Origin: Alphaproteobacteria bacterium | GTDB taxonomy: Bacteria > Pseudomonadota > Alphaproteobacteria > Rhizobiales > Devosiaceae | Reading direction: 5' to 3' | Length of the DNA stretch: 19,826 nucleotides | NCBI GenBank assembly: GCA_013152625.1 | Contig: JAADFY010000238.1 | Coordinates: forward strand, 1-19,826 | In this document: positions 8,136 through 15,252 of the stretch, in pieces | Numbering within the stretch: position 1 is the stretch's first letter | Layout of the letters: each line of letters opens with the position of its first letter | Program-made: the position numbers and the translations under genes | Notes under the pieces: generated by a model | Told to the model about the DNA's origin: nothing | Databases searched by the model: none | Seen by the model: the letters and a program-made list of their open reading frames with translations, nothing else

Positions 8136-8504
8136 TGTCTTTTCCCTCAGTGTTGTTTTTTCAAAACACACCGGGTCCCGCATGCTGGTAAGAGGGCCAA
8201 TTCGTGCACTCCCGCCGGACCGATGTCCGCTCGCCAAGAAAAAGCGGCGCTCGTACAGGATCAACGCATTGATTTGGTTTTTATTCCCCGGGGACGGGAT
8301 TTTCTTGATGAATTTTCCGGTGCCTGCCCGAGTCGCCGGTTTTCAAGGCAGGTATCGGCGCGCTATTTCTTCCCTGCAAAAACGGGCATTTCCCGGTTCC
8401 CGCAAAAGAGCGCCAGCCCGGCACGGGACGACAAACCTCTTGAGCGCCGGTCAGCGCCAGAAGGGTGGAACAAATTTTTTCTCGGGATGGGCTTGTTGCG
8501 GTGT
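8136..8504. other. 369-base gap between anti-sigma gene and pit; leader with ECF-type promoter
   Basis: No convincing gene on either strand; the overlapping open frames have no family features. On the minus strand it holds a GGGGAATAA/CGTT promoter-like element (8263-8289), then a leader of roughly 120 bases to the pit start. At 8377-8396 there is a weak minus-strand hairpin (CGGG-N5-CCCG followed by TTTTT), which could end transcription of the sigma/anti-sigma operon but has only four base pairs. No Pho box (tandem CTGTCAT) was seen. Confidence 0.5.
8263..8289 (-). promoter_or_regulatory. ECF-type promoter upstream of pit-ppk1 operon
   Basis: Read on the minus strand: GGGGAATAA, with GGAAT at 8287-8283, 16 bases, then CGTT at 8266-8263. 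The expected transcription start is near 8255, about 120 bases before the pit ATG. GGAA...CGTT is the established -35/-10 type of many ECF sigma factors. The nine-base -35 word is identical to those before the protease and the EF-hand gene. Confidence 0.6.
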
Positions 8505-9317
8505 TTAGCGCAGCGTGGAGAGCGCTGCGGCCTCTTCGTCAAGGGACATGGGTGCCCCGGCGCCGACAGCGAGCAAATAGGCATCAAGGGCCTCAAGCGA
8601 GGAGGCCGGTGCGTACCCGGTTTCAGAGATCTGACCCGAGGACACCGAGAACTGAACCCGCCAGATACCGTTCTGGACGCACGCGACAGCTACAACGCTG
8701 GAGTGGCCGGTTTCATCGACTTCAAACTCGCGACACAGGCTGCCGGCGGGATCGCGGTAGCTGGCAATCGTGCGCAGTCGGTCGCCGGTACCCTCAATGC
8801 GGATGATCTGCCCGGAGGCAAGGCTTTCCAGTGCGGGCACAATTCCGGGTTGATCCAGCCCGGCAACATTCAGGCCGGCAACATTCAGGTCGATCTGGGG
8901 CGGGGACTGGCCGGCGCCGCCCGCGAAAAAGCCGCCAATGCCGACAGCAACGAACGCGCCGGCGGCGGCCATGGGCATGATCCAGCGGGCCGGGGGTTTC
9001 CGTTTTGATGTGCCCGATCCAGTTGCCGGGGTGAATGGGATGACCTCCGGCGGGGACGTTATCGTGTCTTTTTCCCGGGATGCATCGCGCTCAACCATGT
9101 CCTTGATGCGTGCTTTTAACCCGGCGGGAACCGGGATGGCGTCATCTTGTGCATATGCCTGGCGGATCCGGGTGCGGGTTTGCCGGAACATGGTTACCCG
9201 CGCGGCAATATCCCCATCGCTGACCAGAGCCGCCTCAACGGTTTTGCGTGTTTGCGCATCGAGTTCGCCGTCGACAAAGGCGACGAGTGTTTCATCACTA
9301 AAGCGGGGATCGCTCAT
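8505..9317 (-). CDS. Membrane anti-sigma factor paired with ECF1
   Basis: A 270-residue protein whose ATG overlaps the stop of the upstream ECF gene (ATGA at 9314-9317), the normal arrangement of a sigma factor with its own inhibitor. The N-terminal cytoplasmic part (FSDETLVAFVDGELDAQTRKTVEAAL) has the helical anti-sigma pattern. It lacks the zinc-binding HxxxCxxC motif, so it is not a ZAS type. One membrane helix lies at about residues 112-134, followed by a periplasmic domain of about 135 residues with FEVDETGHSSVVAVACVQNGIWRVQFSV, resembling other ECF anti-sigma sensor domains. A perfect 15-base tandem duplication encodes LNVAG twice just outside the membrane. It presumably holds ECF1 inactive until an envelope signal arrives, and the signal is unknown. 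Confidence 0.85.
   Translation of the reverse strand: MSDPRFSDETLVAFVDGELDAQTRKTVEAALVSDGDIAARVTMFRQTRTRIRQAYAQDDAIPVPAGLKARIKDMVERDASREKDTITSPPEVIPFTPATGSGTSKRKPPARWIMPMAAAGAFVAVGIGGFFAGGAGQSPPQIDLNVAGLNVAGLDQPGIVPALESLASGQIIRIEGTGDRLRTIASYRDPAGSLCREFEVDETGHSSVVAVACVQNGIWRVQFSVSSGQISETGYAPASSLEALDAYLLAVGAGAPMSLDEEAAALSTLR
8860..8889 (-). repeat. Perfect 15-base tandem duplication inside anti-sigma gene
   Basis: CCGGCAACATTCAGG occurs twice back to back (8860-8874 and 8875-8889). It is in frame and encodes LNVAG twice (residues 144-153), just after the membrane helix. This looks like a recent slippage event that lengthens the juxtamembrane linker by five residues. Confidence 0.9.
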
Positions 9318-9847
9318 GGTTGACTTCCTGATTTATCCGAAGAACGGGCTGAAACCGTTTCTATTCCCATCAGTTGCGAAATTTTTACCCGGGCGCGGGC
9401 GAGGCGGCTCATGACCGTGCCGACAGGCACATCAAGAACCAGGGCAGTTTGTGCATAGGAAAGCTCCTCTACGCAAACCAGCAACAGCACCTCGCGATAA
9501 TCGTCGGGCAACCTGTCCATGGCCATGGCGGTGGCATTTAACATCAAACGGCTTTCCATGGTCCGGGTGCCGTCGGTGCCGACAATGTCGGGGGCCTCTG
9601 TGATATCGATGGTGGTTCCACGGGTTTTGGTGCGCCTCAAGCGATCAATCCAGCAATTTCTGAGGATTTTGAACAACCAGGCATCCAGCCGGGTGCCGGC
9701 CTCAAACCCGTGCTGGCTTTTCAGGGCTTTTTCGCACGTTTCCTGGACCAGATCGTTGGCGATGTCGCCGGACCGGCAAAGGGAGAGAGCAAACCGGTGC
9801 AGGTTGGGCAGAAAATCAATTAGCTGTTGACCAAAATCCAGGGTCAT
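9314..9847 (-). CDS. ECF RNA polymerase sigma factor (ECF1)
   Basis: A 177-residue group-4 sigma factor. Region 2 covers about residues 10-72: LPNLHRFALSLCRSGDIANDLVQETCEKAL for core binding, then RLDAWLFKILRNCWIDRLRR for -10 recognition. Region 4 covers about 110-160: LPDDYREVLLLVCVEELSYAQTALVLDVPVGTVMSRLARAR, a complete helix-turn-helix for the -35 element. There is no regulatory C-terminal extension. GGAG lies just before ATG 9847. It is co-transcribed and translationally coupled with its anti-sigma factor, and is divergent from the subtilisin-like protease. The neighbouring pair at 16827-18159 is a paralogous module. Being tied to a membrane anti-sigma factor rather than NepR/PhyR argues that it is not EcfG. 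Its own upstream region on the minus strand lacks the GGGGAATAA motif. Confidence 0.92.
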   Translation of the reverse strand: MTLDFGQQLIDFLPNLHRFALSLCRSGDIANDLVQETCEKALKSQHGFEAGTRLDAWLFKILRNCWIDRLRRTKTRGTTIDITEAPDIVGTDGTRTMESRLMLNATAMAMDRLPDDYREVLLLVCVEELSYAQTALVLDVPVGTVMSRLARARVKISQLMGIETVSARSSDKSGSQP

Positions 9848-9918
9848 ATTGCTCCAGACCAGAAAAAATCAAACCCCGCGCAATCAGGCTTTGCGGTGCA
9901 TAGTATATTTTTTGCGGC

Positions 9919-9945
9919 GGGGAATAATTCGCCAGGTCATACGTT
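9919..9945 (+). promoter_or_regulatory. ECF-type promoter upstream of the S8 protease
   Basis: GGGGAATAA at 9919-9927; GGAAT (9921-9925), 16 bases, then CGTT (9942-9945). The predicted transcript starts near 9952, about 50 bases before the protease ATG at 10003. It lies in the 155-base region divergent from the ECF1 gene and has the same -35 word as the elements at 8263-8289 and 18966-18993. Confidence 0.62.
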
Positions 9946-10002
9946 GGCCCACGTATAAATGCATAAATGCACACGGTAAAGTCAGCATGATGGGACTTGT
10001 AA

Positions 10003-11487
10003 ATGTTTGATTTGAATGAAACTGGCGCTTCTTTTCCAGTTGTAAAACGACTGGCGCAGCTTCTTGCCCTGTCTACATTCCTGCTGGTTGTTGACGGGTT
10101 TACCAACCTGCCCGGGCCCGGGGACAGTGTTGTGCTGGCCGACGAGGATGATGATGACGACGATGACGACGATGATGATGATGACGACGACGACGATGAC
10201 GACGACGACGACGATGAAGATGACGACGACGATGACGATGACGATGACGACGACGATGACGATGATGATGATGACGGGTCGCCTGAATTGCCCGGCGCTG
10301 GCGGGGAAGCGGTACCGCCCCGGGGCGAACAGCTTTCGGGAGAGCCGGGTGTTGCGCCGGCGACAAGATTTGCTGCGGATGAAATTGTCGCGCTGGGACT
10401 TTCGGAGGGGCAAATAGCGGGACTGGTTGCCCGGGGTTATGTGGTCAAAAATCGCAGGTACGTCCAAAGGATCAAGCTCGATGTGGTGCGCTTTGAAAAG
10501 CCGGAAGATGTTCTGCTCGAGGACGCGCGGGCTGAAATTGCCCGGGTCGGACCCCAGGCCAGCGTCGATCTGAACCATTTTTATCGGCCCTGGAGCCAGA
10601 GTGGGGCTTCTCTGGTTGGCGGTGAGCCTGCTGCCCGCTGCACAGGGCCCCATTGCGCTGCACGAGATCTGATTGAGTGGCCGATGATAGCGGAGGGGCC
10701 TTTGGCGTGCGCGGTCGGGGCCCGGATCGGATTGATCGACACGGGAATCAACCCTGCCCATGAGACATTTGCGGGCCAGAGATTGCACATTGTGCCGGTG
10801 CTGGATGAAGCGGCGGTACCTTCGGGACTGCAACATGGCACGGCGGTCGCATCAATTTTGCTCGGGTCGGCCGACAGTCGCTCGCCGGGCCTGCTGCCCG
10901 ATGCAACCGTGTTCGCGGTGGATGCATTTTACGATGGCGGGGGGGTGGACGAACGCAGTGACGTCTTCACCCTGGTTCAGGCCATGGATCTTTTAGCCGC
11001 CAATGATGTGAGCGTGATCAATATGAGTTTTTCCGGCCCGCCGAATATCGTGCTTGAAAATATGATCCAGCGGTTTGCCGAGGATGACATCGTAATAGTG
11101 GCCGCTGCCGGTAACGGGGGGCCGCAATCGGAGCCGACTTATCCGGCGGCCTATGCCAGTGTGGTCGCCGTCACGGCGGTAAATTTCGACAAATCGGTGT
11201 ATCGCCGGGCCGGGCGGGGAGAATTCATCGATTTTGCGGCACCGGGGGTGGAAGTGTGGACGGCGGCGTCCATTCGCGGCGGCCGGCCCCGTACGGGCAC
11301 TTCGTTTGCGGTTCCGTTCGTTACTGCTGCAATTGCGCTGGTTCAAAGCCAGCGCAAAATCGATGATGTCGATGAGATTGTCGCCCTGCTGGCCGAAAAA
11401 GCTCAGGATCTTGGTGCTCCGGGCAAGGATGATATTTTTGGTTTCGGGCTGGTGCAGACCGCCGGGCTTTGCGACCCCGAGGTGTAA
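10003..11487 (+). CDS. Secreted subtilisin-like (S8) serine protease with poly-aspartate tract
   Basis: A 494-residue protein. Residues about 15-46 look like a signal peptide or membrane anchor ending VVLA. Residues 47-91 are 45 consecutive acidic residues (43 Asp, 2 Glu). Residues about 115-205 form a prodomain-like part (QRIKLDVVRFEKPEDVLLEDA), and the catalytic domain runs from about 235. The full S8 set is visible: Asp246 in GLIDTGIN, His278 in QHGTAVAS, oxyanion Asn371 in AAAGNGG, and Ser434 in GTSFAVPF, with the H-to-S spacing (156) of classical subtilisins. It should be an active endopeptidase outside the cytoplasm. Its promoter carries the ECF-type motif and it is divergent from ECF1/anti-sigma, so sigma control is likely. 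The ribosome binding site (GGGA) is weak. The substrate is unknown. Confidence 0.9.
   Translation: MFDLNETGASFPVVKRLAQLLALSTFLLVVDGFTNLPGPGDSVVLADEDDDDDDDDDDDDDDDDDDDDDDDEDDDDDDDDDDDDDDDDDDDGSPELPGAGGEAVPPRGEQLSGEPGVAPATRFAADEIVALGLSEGQIAGLVARGYVVKNRRYVQRIKLDVVRFEKPEDVLLEDARAEIARVGPQASVDLNHFYRPWSQSGASLVGGEPAARCTGPHCAARDLIEWPMIAEGPLACAVGARIGLIDTGINPAHETFAGQRLHIVPVLDEAAVPSGLQHGTAVASILLGSADSRSPGLLPDATVFAVDAFYDGGGVDERSDVFTLVQAMDLLAANDVSVINMSFSGPPNIVLENMIQRFAEDDIVIVAAAGNGGPQSEPTYPAAYASVVAVTAVNFDKSVYRRAGRGEFIDFAAPGVEVWTAASIRGGRPRTGTSFAVPFVTAAIALVQSQRKIDDVDEIVALLAEKAQDLGAPGKDDIFGFGLVQTAGLCDPEV
10141..10275 (+). repeat. GAY codon repeat encoding 45 acidic residues
   Basis: 135 bases of unbroken GAC/GAT codons interrupted only by one GAG (codon 48) and one GAA. 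Synonymous GAC and GAT are mixed irregularly, so selection for acidic residues is more likely than simple recent expansion of one trinucleotide. The tract lies between the signal region and the prodomain of the S8 protease. Confidence 0.97.
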
Positions 11488-11508
11488 TCGGAAGGGTCGG
11501 GCGGGGTT

Positions 11509-12936
11509 CTATCCGGCACAACACGAGAGATTTTTGACGTTCATGTCAAAGGTTTGGGCGGCAAGTTTTAGCCCCTCAACGTTGGTCAGATAGGGAAATA
11601 TGGTGGCACCCAGCTCCGAATAGGTCATCCCGGCCTTGATCGCCATGACCGCGGTCTGGATGGTGTCGGCGCCTTCTGGCGCCAGGATGTGGGCGCCGAG
11701 CAACTTTTTTGATTTTGCGTCGGCAATGAGTTTTATAACGCCTCTGGTATCGCGGGCGGCCAGGGCCCGGGGCACATTGTCCAGGGTCAGGACGGAGGTT
11801 TTTACCGTGAAACCGGCTGCTGTCGCGCTGGCCTGGGTATGGCCGACGCTGGCGATCTGGGGATCGGAAAAGACCACCGCCGGCATGGCCGAATTGTCAT
11901 AGCGCTGTTCGGCGTTGCCCATTGCGTTTTCCGCGGCAATCCGCGCCCCGTAGGCGGCCATGTAAACGAACTGGTCGGTACCGGTCACATCGCCGGCGGC
12001 ATAAACACCGGGTCGGGTGGTCTGCATGTGTGCATCGACTAAAACGCCGCCTTTTGAGTTGATCGCGATGCCGGCGGCGTCAAGGTTCAGCCCGTCAATG
12101 TTAGGGGTGCGACCGGTGGCAATAAGGACTTCTTCAGCGTCAAATGTCTCGGTGTTTTCGTCCCGGTCCACATGCAGCACAATGCCGGCACTGCCGGTCT
12201 CGATCCGGTCGTAGGCGGTAACAATTTCGGTGCTGATCCCCTCTTTGTTAAAATATCCGGTCAGGGCTTTGCTGATTTCGGGCTCGGCCTCTGGCAGCAG
12301 GCCGCGGCGGCTGAACAGGGTGACCGCGACCCCGGCCCGGGCGAATATCTGGGCGATCTCCACCCCAATATATCCGGCGCCAATGACTAGCAACGACCCC
12401 GGTAGCTCTTCCAGTTCCAGGGCGGTGGTACTGGTAAGAAATGCAATATCGGCCATGCCGGGTATGGGGGGGATTGCCGGGCGGGCGCCGGTGGCGAGGA
12501 TGATTTTTTCTGCCGCTAACGGGGTGCCGTTCACGGCAAGGGAACCGTCGGGCAAAAAGGCGGCTTTGCCTTCAATGTAGGTAAGCGTTTTGTAAGCGGG
12601 CAGCAGATCGGCGTATTTGGCCTGCCGCAATTCATCAACCAGAGCCTGCTTTTGGGCAACCAGCGCCTTCCAGTCGGTTATGCGCGCGTTTGCGGTAATG
12701 CCGTTAAATCGGGCGGCGGAACTTGCCATATGGAGCACTTCGACGGCGCGGATCAGGGCCTTGGAGGGCACACAGCCGAAATTCACGCAGGTGCCGCCAA
12801 TCGTGCCGTAGCCGATCAGCGCGACTTTTGCGCCCTGGTTCGCTGCGGTAATGGCGGCTGAAAAACCGGCTGACCCGGCGCCGATTACACACAGATCAAA
12901 AGGGCCAGTTGGTATTGTTGTGGGGGTGTTCGACAT
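11509..12936 (-). CDS. merA: Mercury(II) reductase, short form without N-terminal HMA domain
   Basis: MerA uses NADPH and FAD to reduce Hg(II) to volatile Hg(0) in the cytoplasm. The 475-residue protein starts at ATG 12936; the frame is open to 13146 but only across the next gene. Visible are the FAD-binding VIGAGSAGFSAAITAA, the redox pair GGTCVNFGCVPSK (Cys50, Cys55), the NADPH fold VIGAGYIGVEIAQIFARAG, and the MerA hallmark C-terminus ending LSCCAG (Cys472-Cys473), which hands Hg(II) to the active site. The NmerA metallochaperone domain of Tn501-type enzymes is absent. It lies 17 bases downstream of the MerF-like gene on the same strand, and both follow the mer promoter divergent from merR. 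Its stop lies 22 bases from that of the converging protease gene. Confidence 0.95.
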   Translation of the reverse strand: MSNTPTTIPTGPFDLCVIGAGSAGFSAAITAANQGAKVALIGYGTIGGTCVNFGCVPSKALIRAVEVLHMASSAARFNGITANARITDWKALVAQKQALVDELRQAKYADLLPAYKTLTYIEGKAAFLPDGSLAVNGTPLAAEKIILATGARPAIPPIPGMADIAFLTSTTALELEELPGSLLVIGAGYIGVEIAQIFARAGVAVTLFSRRGLLPEAEPEISKALTGYFNKEGISTEIVTAYDRIETGSAGIVLHVDRDENTETFDAEEVLIATGRTPNIDGLNLDAAGIAINSKGGVLVDAHMQTTRPGVYAAGDVTGTDQFVYMAAYGARIAAENAMGNAEQRYDNSAMPAVVFSDPQIASVGHTQASATAAGFTVKTSVLTLDNVPRALAARDTRGVIKLIADAKSKKLLGAHILAPEGADTIQTAVMAIKAGMTYSELGATIFPYLTNVEGLKLAAQTFDMNVKNLSCCAG

Positions 12937-12953
12937 GGGGATGGCCTGTTTTT

Positions 12954-13328
12954 TTAGTTGATGCGAGAGGCGGAGGTGGCGGCCCGGCGCAACCAGAGGG
13001 CATAGACGGCAACGCCAAGGGCGGCGGCGACCGAGATACGCAAGGCGAAACGAAACTGGAGCCAGAACAGCAGCGCCGAGAGCGCCAGAGCCAAGACGAT
13101 AATGGTGTTTTTCGGACAGGGGCCGGGGCGCCCGGCCTGTAACCAAAGCGTATGGGCGACGATCCCCAGGCCGGTGAACAGGATGGGGAACAAGGCATAG
13201 TCAAGCCAGCCGACAATGGCGGACAGGCCCACCCCGGCGACCAGCAGGACCAGCAAAGGGGTAAAGCAGCAAATGGCGGTAATAGCGCTGCCGATCAGTG
13301 CGGTGCGGAGGCGTGTTCTTGTGGCCAT
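12954..13328 (-). CDS. merF: MerF-like mercuric ion transporter with C-terminal extension
   Basis: A 124-residue inner-membrane protein. Residues 5-63 match MerF: LRTALIGSAITAICCFTPLLVLL with the vicinal Cys20-Cys21 followed by FTP, then VGLSAIVGWLDYALFPIL. Known MerF proteins have about 80 residues, two helices and a second cysteine pair near the end. This one has a single later cysteine (Cys71, in GPCPKN) and two further membrane helices (about 75-93 and 97-113). It presumably moves Hg(II) inward to MerA. It is first in the merF-merA unit, and the operon has no merT, merP or merC. The four-helix layout recalls MerC or MerT, but the cysteine motif and N-terminus fit MerF best. Confidence 0.75.
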   Translation of the reverse strand: MATRTRLRTALIGSAITAICCFTPLLVLLVAGVGLSAIVGWLDYALFPILFTGLGIVAHTLWLQAGRPGPCPKNTIIVLALALSALLFWLQFRFALRISVAAALGVAVYALWLRRAATSASRIN

Positions 13329-13368
13329 GGCTGATACGGTACATCGCTGTTTGAAAATTGCCCGACCC

Positions 13369-13399
13369 GGTTTACGATCTGTAGCAACACCAGATGCAA
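13369..13399 (-). promoter_or_regulatory. mer promoter with MerR operator
   Basis: On the minus strand: TTGCAT (13399-13394), a 19-base spacer, then TAAACC (13374-13369). The spacer is overlaid by the dyad ATCTG-N9-CAGAT (13377-13395). A 19-base spacer with a dyad between the hexamers is the established arrangement for MerR-type activation by DNA distortion. It reads toward merF-merA, and merR lies divergently at 13413. Confidence 0.75.
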
Positions 13400-13412
13400 G
13401 GGATAATTTGTA

Positions 13413-13847
13413 ATGGCGTCCAATGAATTGCGACGGGGTTATTCAATTGGCGAAATGGCCCGGCGAACCGGGGTCAAGATCGAGACCATTCGCTATTATG
13501 AGCGCTGCGGGGTTCTGCCCCGCCCCGACCGGACCGCTGGCGGCAACCGGCAATACGACCACGAGATGCTCAAGCGGTTAAATTTTGTCCGCCGAAGCCG
13601 CGACATGGGATTTTCGCTCAAGGAAGTGCGGGCGCTGCTGGAAATGGTCGATGAAAATACTCTTAGTTGCGCCGAAGTGCACCAGATCACGACGGTGCAT
13701 CTCGACACCATCAGGCGGCGGATTTCGGGGCTGAAACGGCTCGAAAAAGCGCTTGGGGCCATGGCGGCGGAATGCAGCCGGGGGGATGTGCCCGATTGCC
13801 CGATTGTCGATACACTCTATGAGGGCCATGCCCTGCCGGGCGGATAG
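13413..13847 (+). CDS. merR: MerR mercury-responsive transcriptional regulator
   Basis: A 144-residue protein. The N-terminal winged helix-turn-helix is complete (YSIGEMARRTGVKIETIRYYERCGVLPRPDR, residues 10-40), followed by a coiled dimerisation helix. The Hg(II)-binding cysteines are present: Cys86 in LSCAEVHQ, and Cys121 and Cys129 in AECSRGDVPDCPI, equivalent to Cys82, 117 and 126 of Tn501 MerR. The last pair is one residue closer. With Hg(II) it should untwist the 19-base-spacer promoter of the divergent merF-merA operon, and without it repress that operon. AAGGG at 13398-13402 is a possible ribosome binding site about ten bases before ATG, and it overlaps the -35 region of the opposite promoter. 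It converges on a flavoprotein gene six bases away. Confidence 0.93.
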   Translation: MASNELRRGYSIGEMARRTGVKIETIRYYERCGVLPRPDRTAGGNRQYDHEMLKRLNFVRRSRDMGFSLKEVRALLEMVDENTLSCAEVHQITTVHLDTIRRRISGLKRLEKALGAMAAECSRGDVPDCPIVDTLYEGHALPGG

Positions 13848-13853
13848 CGAGCG

Positions 13854-15209
13854 CTAGACCAACGACCCCAGATCGGAGCCCACCGAGGGGTAGGCGGCAA
13901 CCATTTTTTTCAGGTCATTTGCCTTGAGCCCCAGGCGCATGGCCAGCCCAAAAAAATTGATCAGTTCGCCATATTCGGGTCCGAACAAGTGGGCGCCCAG
14001 AATTTTGCCTGTCGGGTTGTCGATGAGCACTTTTGCAGCCGCCTCAATTTCGCCCACCCGCAGGTTCGAATACCAGCCGCTGGTGTCGGTAAATCTCACC
14101 GAGAAATCCAGGCCCTGGGCCATTGCTTCTTCTTCGAGCAGCCCAACGCGAACCAGCTCGGGCACCGTGAACACAGCGCTGGGCACCCCGGTATGGTCCG
14201 GGGCATTGGTTGTGCCCTTGAGCATGTTCGAGGCGGCGACCTTGGCCTCAAATACGGCCACCGGTGTCAAGGGCTGGCCGGGGGTGGCGGCAACATCTCC
14301 GGCGGCATACACCGCCCGGTTGGAGACGCTTTGCAAATGGGGATGTATGACAATGCCGGCGTCTGATGATTTGATGCCGGCCGAGTGCAGATTTAGATCG
14401 GAAATGGCGGGCACCCGCCCCGCCCCGTGTACGACCGCGTCGGCACTAAATTGCTGGTTTCCGCCGACGCCCTTTGCAACCAGGGTTAACCCGCTGGCGT
14501 CTTTTTCCAGTGAAACCGGCTCGACATTGGTGACGATTTTAATGCCGATCCGGCGGGTTCTTTTGACCAGCATGGCAACCAGATCGGGATCGAACTGTTT
14601 GAGCATGCGTTCGGAATGGTGAAGGATGGTCACCTCGGCCCCGGCCCGGGCGGCAATATGGGCAAATTCGAACGATACAAAGCCACCGCCAAGAAACAGC
14701 AAACGCGGGGGCAGGGCCTCAAGTTCGAGAAACGCAGTGCTGTCGATGACATATTCGGCGCCGGCAAAAGACAGCGGGCGCGGGGTGGCGCCAGTGGCAA
14801 TGAGAAAGTGGCGGGCGGTCACTGCGCCGCGGCCTTCAATCTCCACCGTGCTTTCGTTCACAAAGCCGGCGGGGGCGTGAAACAGTTCAACACCGTTGCG
14901 TTTCAGCCCGGCCTCGACGCGACCGGGCATGGCCGAGGTAAAGGCGCGTTTATGGGCCATCAATTCTGACCAGTTGATCGACAAAGAACCTTTATTGATC
15001 CCCTTGCCGGTCATCAGGTCGGCGGCGTCGATGATTTCTGCCCCCCGGCGCAGCATTTTTTTCGGATCGCAACCGCGCAGGGCGCAGGTGCCGCCATAGG
15101 GCAACTCATCGACAATGCCCACCGACCAGCCGGCAACAGCGCACTTGTTAGCAGCAGCGATCCCGGCGGAACCCGCACCAAGAACCAGAAGATCGAAGGT
15201 TTTGGTCAT
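13854..15209 (-). CDS. FAD-dependent pyridine-nucleotide disulfide oxidoreductase, atypical C-terminus
   Basis: A 451-residue flavoprotein of the glutathione reductase/MerA superfamily. The start is ATG 15209, preceded by an AGGGGGGG-type site; the frame is open to 15305 but this adds no family sequence. FAD fold LLVLGAGSAGIAAA; redox cysteines Cys42 and Cys47 in GGTCALRGCDPKK; NAD(P) fold LFLGGGFVSFEFAHIAARAG; AAGDVAATPG. The C-terminus reads AAYPSVGSDLGSLV in place of the HPTxxE catalytic His-Glu pair of glutathione reductase, and has no MerA-type CC, so it is probably neither enzyme in the strict sense. Its substrate is unknown. It lies 43 bases downstream of a TPR-like secreted protein on the same strand and converges on merR, next to the mercury locus. 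A thiol-redox role is inferred. Confidence 0.88.
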   Translation of the reverse strand: MTKTFDLLVLGAGSAGIAAANKCAVAGWSVGIVDELPYGGTCALRGCDPKKMLRRGAEIIDAADLMTGKGINKGSLSINWSELMAHKRAFTSAMPGRVEAGLKRNGVELFHAPAGFVNESTVEIEGRGAVTARHFLIATGATPRPLSFAGAEYVIDSTAFLELEALPPRLLFLGGGFVSFEFAHIAARAGAEVTILHHSERMLKQFDPDLVAMLVKRTRRIGIKIVTNVEPVSLEKDASGLTLVAKGVGGNQQFSADAVVHGAGRVPAISDLNLHSAGIKSSDAGIVIHPHLQSVSNRAVYAAGDVAATPGQPLTPVAVFEAKVAASNMLKGTTNAPDHTGVPSAVFTVPELVRVGLLEEEAMAQGLDFSVRFTDTSGWYSNLRVGEIEAAAKVLIDNPTGKILGAHLFGPEYGELINFFGLAMRLGLKANDLKKMVAAYPSVGSDLGSLV

Positions 15210-15252
15210 TGTGCCCCCCCTTTGTGGCGGGTGTGTTTTACGGCAACAAATG

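Noticed and set aside
8377..8396. Hairpin plus T5 as terminator of the ECF1 operon
   Set aside because: Only four base pairs in the stem, so too weak to call as a feature; noted in the gap entry.
9314..9847. ECF1 as the general stress factor EcfG
   Set aside because: The promoter type is similar, but the gene is coupled to a membrane anti-sigma factor, and no NepR or PhyR gene is present.
10100..10366. Arg/His-rich minus-strand frame and Val/Ile-rich frame opposite the protease
   Set aside because: Both are products of reading the Asp codon repeat on the other strand; the protease frame has a full catalytic set.
13379..13412. GATAAT at 13402-13407 as a -10 for a leaderless merR transcript
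   Set aside because: The position would fit a start at the ATG, but the matching -35 (CTGTAG) is poor and a possible SD is present.
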